Assembly (NCBI GenBank): GCA_934270475.1
Contig: CAKQPS010000001.1
Coordinates: forward strand, 1 to 64,000
From: an uncultured Alphaproteobacteria bacterium
GTDB lineage: Bacteria; Pseudomonadota; Alphaproteobacteria; RF32; CAG-239
Direction of reading: 5' to 3'
Length of the DNA: 64,000 bases
Shown here: positions 60,088 through 64,000 of the stretch, in pieces
Numbering within the stretch: position 1 is the first letter of the stretch
Layout: each line of letters starts with the position of its first letter
The notes under the pieces: generated by a model
Databases searched by the model: none
Seen by the model: only the letters and a program-made list of their open reading frames with translations
Told to the model about the DNA's origin: nothing
Translations under genes and position numbers: made by a program

Positions 60088-60831
60088 TTGGATAAGTTTA
60101 TAAAATCTCTCAGTAAAATAGCAACCTTTTCGGCGGCTTTTTTAGCAGCAGCTTATTTTTATTTTACCTATAAAGGATTTGAGATAAATGATGACGGCAA
60201 TATTGTTTTAAAAGAACAAACCGCCGCTGCAGCTGAGAAAAACGGAATTGCCACCGTATTGCCGAAAGAACTGCATATTAACGCTTCCACAAAATATGCC
60301 ATTGGCTCATATAACGCGCCTATTACACTGTATGAATTTTCTTCTCTCGGTTGTCCGCATTGCGCCGATTTTCATTTAAACGTGGTGCCGAAACTGGAAA
60401 AGGAATATGTTGGCAAAGGCTTGCTGCGTATTGTTTTTGTAAACTTTCCGCTGGACAGAAAAGCCATGCAGGCGGCGCTTTTGCTGCAATGCGCCTCGGT
60501 AGACAACTATCACGGATTTTTATCCCGCCTGTTTGATAAACAGCGTTTTTGGTATTTGGCAAGCGACACTTCGCAATTGCACAGTTACGCCGCCGAATAC
60601 GGAATCAGCTATGACGAAGCAGAAAGCTGCCTTCATAACGACGCGATGGCGCAAACAATTATCTCTGACCGCCAGCAAGGCTTGAAACAACTGGGAATGA
60701 CCGGAACTCCGGCACTTTTGTTCAGCGGACGCGACGGCAACGAAATTATTTATTCGGCAGCAACTTTCGGAGCGGTAAGCGAATATTTAAACAGCCGGTA
60801 TGAAAGAATGGGTATTAAGCCTTTGCCATGA
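60088..60831 (+). CDS. DsbA-like periplasmic thioredoxin-fold protein
   Basis: A 247-residue protein. Residues about 7-27 anchor it to the membrane or act as a signal; the rest is a DsbA-type domain with active site LGCPHC (CPHC) and a helical insert, and a cis-proline block MTGTPALLF. The start is TTG with TAGGAG upstream. Oxidoreductases of this group form or isomerise disulphides; the Cys-rich protein at 33307 is a possible but unproved client. Overlaps atpI by four bases. Confidence 0.88.
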   Translation: MDKFIKSLSKIATFSAAFLAAAYFYFTYKGFEINDDGNIVLKEQTAAAAEKNGIATVLPKELHINASTKYAIGSYNAPITLYEFSSLGCPHCADFHLNVVPKLEKEYVGKGLLRIVFVNFPLDRKAMQAALLLQCASVDNYHGFLSRLFDKQRFWYLASDTSQLHSYAAEYGISYDEAESCLHNDAMAQTIISDRQQGLKQLGMTGTPALLFSGRDGNEIIYSAATFGAVSEYLNSRYERMGIKPLP

Positions 60832-61142
60832 AGAAAGACCCGCAAGACATAAAAGAATTGGCTGAACGAATCCGTGAATTCAAATCCAAACAAATAAAAA
60901 AAGAAAATAAAAGCCAAAATTCTTCGTGGCGCAATTCAGTGGCAGGAGCTTTTAGAATCGGCACCGAATTTGTTGCTGCGGTAGCAGTTGGAATATGCCT
61001 TGGATATACTTTAGATAAAATTTTCGGGACTAAAGTTGTTTTTCTACTTGTATTTTCTGTATTTGGGTGTATGGCTGGTATGTTGAATGTTTATCGCTCA
61101 GCGCAAGAGATGGATAAAAATATTCAGAAGGAAAAAGATTGA
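60828..61142 (+). CDS. atpI: F0F1 ATP synthase assembly protein AtpI
   Basis: AtpI helps assemble the c ring. The 104-residue protein has a basic, charged N-terminus, then two membrane segments with the family glycines (AVAVGICLGYTLDKIFGT, then VFLLVFSVFGCMAGMLNVYR). It is first in the F0 operon and couples to atpB through TGATG. Confidence 0.85.
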   Translation: MKKDPQDIKELAERIREFKSKQIKKENKSQNSSWRNSVAGAFRIGTEFVAAVAVGICLGYTLDKIFGTKVVFLLVFSVFGCMAGMLNVYRSAQEMDKNIQKEKD

Positions 61143-61867
61143 TGTCAAGTCCGATTGAACAATTTGAAATAAAAAAGATTATTCCGTTTGAATTTAACGG
61201 AACAGATTTGTCGTTTACAAATTCATCTCTGTGCATGATGATTACCATCTGCGTTATTATGCTGAGCCTTGGCTTATGCCTTAGAAAAAGAAGTATTGTG
61301 CCGACAATGGCGCAAACTATTCCCGAAGCAGTTTACAGTTTTATACAAGGCATTATGGGCGAAACTTTAGGCAAACACGGCGCTAAGTATGTTTCATTTG
61401 TGTTTGCGCTGTTTACTTTTATTGCCGGCGGAAATATTTTGGGACTTTTCCCATATAGTTTTACGTTTACATCGCATATTGCCGCCGTGGGCGCTCTTTC
61501 TATTTTTTGCTTGCTGCTGAACATTGTATTTGGAATCAAAAAACGCGGCTTGGGCTATTTACGAACCTTTTTTCCGGAGGGAGTGCCTGTTGCAATGGCA
61601 CCTTTAATTGTTCCGCTGGAAATAATATCGCTGCTCTCAAAGCCTTTCAGCCTGACAATCCGTTTGGCGGTTAACATGTCTGTGGGGCATATTATCCTGA
61701 AGGTTTTGGGCGGTTTTATCGTTACCATGAAAATTTTTGGCTTTGTGCCATTAGTGGCTGACATGGGAATCATTATGTTTGAACTATTCGTTACGCTGTT
61801 GCAAGCTTATATATACACAACATTGAGCTGTGTGTATTTAAACATGGCAATCAGTAGCGAACACTAA
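61142..61867 (+). CDS. atpB: F0F1 ATP synthase subunit a
   Basis: Subunit a forms the two half-channels that deliver ions to the c ring. The 241-residue protein has five or six segments and the essential arginine in SLTIRLAVNMSVGH. Other blocks: FSIAGGNILGLFPYSFTFTSH-like (FIAGGNILGLFPYSFTFTSH) and a C-terminal LFVTLLQAYIYTTLSCVYL. The ATG at 61142 overlaps the atpI stop (TGATG). Confidence 0.95.
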   Translation: MSSPIEQFEIKKIIPFEFNGTDLSFTNSSLCMMITICVIMLSLGLCLRKRSIVPTMAQTIPEAVYSFIQGIMGETLGKHGAKYVSFVFALFTFIAGGNILGLFPYSFTFTSHIAAVGALSIFCLLLNIVFGIKKRGLGYLRTFFPEGVPVAMAPLIVPLEIISLLSKPFSLTIRLAVNMSVGHIILKVLGGFIVTMKIFGFVPLVADMGIIMFELFVTLLQAYIYTTLSCVYLNMAISSEH

Positions 61868-61900
61868 CTTTTTTACGTTAATTAAAGAAAGGAACTCAAA

Positions 61901-62137
61901 ATGGAAAATGAAATTTTGCAAAACAAAACTTTAGCTTATATCGGCGCTGGTATCTGCGCTTTGGCTATGACCGTCGCTGCTTGGGGTTTGACAAAGCTGT
62001 GGGTAGCATTGATTGAAACAGTTGGTCGCAATCCGCAAGTTAAAAAAGACGTTACATTGTTCGGCTTTATCGGTATGGGTTCTATTGAAGCTATTGCTTT
62101 GTACATTTTGGTTATTGCCATTCTGATGATTATATAA
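61901..62137 (+). CDS. atpE: F0F1 ATP synthase subunit c (atypical first helix)
   Basis: The rotor subunit. The 78-residue protein has two helices; the ion-binding Glu63 is in GMGSIEAIALYIL of helix 2 and the polar loop is GRNPQ. Helix 1 (YIGAGICALAMTVAAWGLTK) lacks the repeated GxGxGxG pattern that lets c-ring helices pack; it has Ala, Thr, Trp and Lys32 instead. No Ser/Thr follows Glu63, so a canonical Na+-binding site is not visible. Ring size and ion cannot be told from sequence. AAAGGAAC precedes the ATG. Confidence 0.9.
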   Translation: MENEILQNKTLAYIGAGICALAMTVAAWGLTKLWVALIETVGRNPQVKKDVTLFGFIGMGSIEAIALYILVIAILMII

Positions 62138-62174
62138 TAGCAGCCGCTCAATAATTTTTTTGAGAGGGAGCAAA

Positions 62175-62657
62175 ATGCCTCAATTAGACTTATCTACATT
62201 TGCCTCGCAGGCTTTTTGGATGGTTATCAGTTTTAGTTTGCTTTGGTTTTTGATGGCAATGTTCATTACGCCGAAAATAACTGATGTTTTAGAACAGCGC
62301 AAACGCAAGATTGACGACTATATCATTAAAGCCGAAAAATTAAACCAACAGGCTAAAACTTCGTTGGAAAAATATGAGCAGGCTTTGAATGACGCTAAAG
62401 CAAAAGCTGCGGCAGATATTGCGGCGTGCCAAAAAGAATCAGCGGCTTATTTGGCGGCTGAACAAAAATTGCTGAATGAACGTCTCAACAAGCAAATTGC
62501 CGAAAGCGAATTTAAATTGGCGACAGAAAAAAAGGAAACTTTGCAGCAAATTGAGCAACTGTCACAAAATTTGGCTTTTGACATTGTGCAAAAACTGGGA
62601 TTTTTGCATATCAGCAAAGAAGACGTGCAAAAAGCAGCTCACAAAGGAAATGACTGA
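62175..62657 (+). CDS. atpF': F0F1 ATP synthase subunit b'
   Basis: One of the two peripheral-stalk chains of the Alphaproteobacterial form. The 160-residue protein has a short N-terminus, one membrane segment (about 13-33, AFWMVISFSLLWFLMAMFI), then a long charged helix with alternating Ala and Lys/Glu (KYEQALNDAKAKAAADIAA). It is the b' type because a second b chain follows. The ATG at 62175 has GAGGGAGC upstream. Confidence 0.88.
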   Translation: MPQLDLSTFASQAFWMVISFSLLWFLMAMFITPKITDVLEQRKRKIDDYIIKAEKLNQQAKTSLEKYEQALNDAKAKAAADIAACQKESAAYLAAEQKLLNERLNKQIAESEFKLATEKKETLQQIEQLSQNLAFDIVQKLGFLHISKEDVQKAAHKGND

Positions 62658-63313
62658 TGGCAGAAGAACTTATATATAATTCAGCAAATGATGAGACTGT
62701 CAACGCTATTCCCAACGGCAATGATTTGATTGACGCAACCCAAAACGCTATTATTGACGCAGCGGAAAATGTGTCGGAAGTATTTGATAAAGCAAATCCT
62801 GATGTTGCTCAGCAAATTGCCGATGTTCCGTTTTATGCCGATGTGGAATTTTGGGTCGGCATGGCGTTTATTCTTTCAGTGCTGGTTTTGGCTAAGCCAG
62901 CTTGCCGATTTTTAAAAAAGGCAATGCACGGCAAAATTGACTCGGTAAAACAACAAATTTCCGATGCTGAAAAATTACGCGATGATGCCCAAGAGCTTTT
63001 GGCTCAATATGAACGCAAATTTGCAACAACAGAAACTGAGGTGGCGGAAATTTTAAAACAAGCCGAGAAGAATATTGCTAATCAAAAGAAAAATGATTTA
63101 GCTGCTTTGAAGGAAAACACCGCAGTAAAAGAAAAAGAAATAAAACGCCGCATTGCCACTTCTACTGAAAATGCTATGGCGGAAATAAATCAGTCGGTAG
63201 CACATTCTGCAGTTGGTTTGGCGCAAAAAGCAATAAAAGAATACATCAACAAAGCAGATAAAAGCTCATTGATTGACAATGCTCTTGCTGGTTTGGATAA
63301 GTTTGTAAAATAA
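62657..63313 (+). CDS. atpF: F0F1 ATP synthase subunit b
   Basis: The second stalk chain. The 218-residue protein has a membrane segment at about 64-86 (DVEFWVGMAFILSVLVLAKP) and a long helix (RDDAQELLAQYERKFA). About 55 acidic/Asn-rich residues precede the membrane segment, longer than usual. The start is coupled to b' by TGATG, so the extension is real. F1 genes do not follow, as in other Alphaproteobacteria with split operons. Confidence 0.88.
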   Translation: MAEELIYNSANDETVNAIPNGNDLIDATQNAIIDAAENVSEVFDKANPDVAQQIADVPFYADVEFWVGMAFILSVLVLAKPACRFLKKAMHGKIDSVKQQISDAEKLRDDAQELLAQYERKFATTETEVAEILKQAEKNIANQKKNDLAALKENTAVKEKEIKRRIATSTENAMAEINQSVAHSAVGLAQKAIKEYINKADKSSLIDNALAGLDKFVK

Positions 63314-63330
63314 GTCTTATAACCTTTCCC

Positions 63331-63375
63331 TAAAAATCCTAAGAATTGCTGCAGCGCTTTTTAGGATTTTTATTT
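63331..63375 (+). terminator. terminator of the F0 operon
   Basis: AAAAATCCTAA pairs with TTAGGATTTTT around a long loop, then TATTT. Confidence 0.75.
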
Positions 63376-63403
63376 AAATCTATACATTTATATCAATGAA
63401 ATT

Positions 63404-63468
63404 CCACCAGCTTACACAGGTGGTGTCATTTTAGGATTGTCTACATCCACCTGCTCACGCAGGTAGTG
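63404..63468. repeat. two REP-like palindromic units
   Basis: Two 22-base near-identical palindromic units, at 63404-63425 and 63447-63468, differ at four positions; each has CCACC and a GGTGGTG or GGTAGTG arm. They sit between two operons that converge. Confidence 0.5.
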
Positions 63469-63483
63469 TTATATCCGAATCAT

Positions 63484-63518
63484 AAAGAAAACTCCATCTG
63501 CTTAAAACAGACGGAGTT
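63484..63518 (-). terminator. terminator of fba
   Basis: AACTCCGTCTG/CAGATGGAGTT stem on the minus strand, then TTTTCTTT. Confidence 0.85.
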
Positions 63519-63542
63519 CTCAAAATTAAAGCCGAAAAGCTA

Positions 63543-64000
63543 TTATAATTCGCCGGCAGCGTATCTTTGTGCCATATCAGACAATTTGATAGCTTTAATT
63601 TGATCAGCGTGACCAGCTGCGCCAAAGGCAATATAACGAGCTTCGCAAACTTTCTGCATTTCTTCAATGGCAGGTTTCAAATATTTACGAGGGTCAAACT
63701 CCTTCGGATTTTCCATAAAGAAACGACGGATAGCACCGGTGATAGCCATACGGGAATCGGTATCTACGTTAACTTTGCGAACGCCGGATTTAATACCGCG
63801 GACAATTTCTTCTACAGGAACGCCGTAGGTTTGAGGAATAGCACCGCCGTAAGCGTTGATTAAATCTTGCAATTCTTGCGGAACAGAAGAAGAACCGTGC
63901 ATTACCAAGTGGGTGTTAGGCAATTTGGCATGGATTTTTTCAATTACATCAATAGCCAAAATGTCGCCGTCCGGTTTACGAGTGAATTTGTAAGCGCCGT
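63543..64000 (-). CDS. fba: fructose-bisphosphate aldolase class II (cut at the window edge)
   Basis: Splits fructose 1,6-bisphosphate into two triose phosphates. Only the C-terminal part, about 152 residues, is in the window; the gene runs past 64000. Visible family blocks: THLVMHGSSSVPQ, GGAIPQTYGVPVEEI, and the substrate-contact NVDTDSRMAITGAIRR. The frame remains open to the edge (AYKFTRKPDGDI before the first Met), so the 5' part is outside. With pfkA it makes two consecutive glycolytic steps. Confidence 0.95.
   Translation of the reverse strand, partial: GAYKFTRKPDGDILAIDVIEKIHAKLPNTHLVMHGSSSVPQELQDLINAYGGAIPQTYGVPVEEIVRGIKSGVRKVNVDTDSRMAITGAIRRFFMENPKEFDPRKYLKPAIEEMQKVCEARYIAFGAAGHADQIKAIKLSDMAQRYAAGEL

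Noticed and set aside
1..64000. CRISPR arrays, complete insertion sequences, prophage genes
   Set aside because: I looked for regularly spaced repeats, transposases and phage structural genes and saw none.

Overview
The window looks like a chromosome segment of an AT-rich, anaerobically growing alphaproteobacterium, most likely an uncultured gut-type lineage; that placement is inference from gene content. Evidence for Alphaproteobacteria: F0 genes with paired b' and b subunits and no F1 genes behind them, the addB-addA-trxA block, the truB-rpsO-pnp order, xerD divergent from aroK, and a DUF721 gene next to a DsbA-like thioredoxin. Evidence for anaerobic, fermentative energy metabolism: the nrdD/nrdG anaerobic ribonucleotide reductase, a PfkA-type phosphofructokinase (not common in this class), a membrane pyrophosphatase and a class II aldolase. 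Almost every gene is flanked by clear intrinsic terminators.

Layout. 1-9.4 kb: infC, a membrane-anchored phosphoesterase, then leftward pnp, rpsO, truB, ligA and ychF. 9.4-11.5 kb: a leftward operon of five small overlapping membrane-protein genes, four of them divergent paralogues. 11.6-16 kb: a META lipoprotein, rpsU, small unknowns, pfkA, two membrane proteins, rpmB. 16-17.2 kb: tRNA-Arg followed by a short accessory stretch with unknown and broken reading frames. 17.2-21.3 kb: exported ankyrin protein, hppA, marC. 21.3-25.5 kb: a pseudopilin-like gene behind a highly structured leader, nrdG, a separately encoded glycyl-radical domain, nrdD, and a tandem pair of NrdR-like sites. 26-33 kb: rplQ, then a six-gene leftward operon murJ, DUF2333, nfu, bax-like, gloB, histidine kinase. 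33-36 kb: a large Cys-rich exported protein behind a 37-bp inverted-repeat pair that brackets a promoter. 36-42.3 kb: leftward operon anmK-like, gldA-like ATPase, GldF/GldG/DUF4340 fusion, cation efflux. 42.4-49.7 kb: tyrS, cysS, gltX, mlaC-like, a solute-binding protein, a PD-(D/E)XK-type protein, tRNA-Trp. 49.8-58.4 kb: leftward aroK, rph, rdgB, addB, addA, trxA. 58.4-63.4 kb: rightward small membrane protein, xerD, dciA, dsbA-like, atpI, atpB, atpE, b', b. The right edge cuts the aldolase gene fba.

The two most unusual pieces are non-coding. (1) At 22000-22165 on the minus strand, a multi-helix junction RNA sits directly before a terminator and the pseudopilin start; a 9-bp alternative pairing would compete with both the aptamer-like hairpin and the terminator, which is riboswitch logic. 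(2) At 33094-33273, perfect 37-bp inverted repeats, each nearly palindromic with an asymmetric central dinucleotide, enclose 106 bp carrying a good promoter aimed at the Cys-rich surface protein, which fits a phase-variable invertible promoter. Other points: a split NrdD whose glycyl radical loop is on its own 70-residue protein, an ATP synthase c subunit without its glycine motif, and AnmK-like and Bax-like proteins that lack expected active-site residues.
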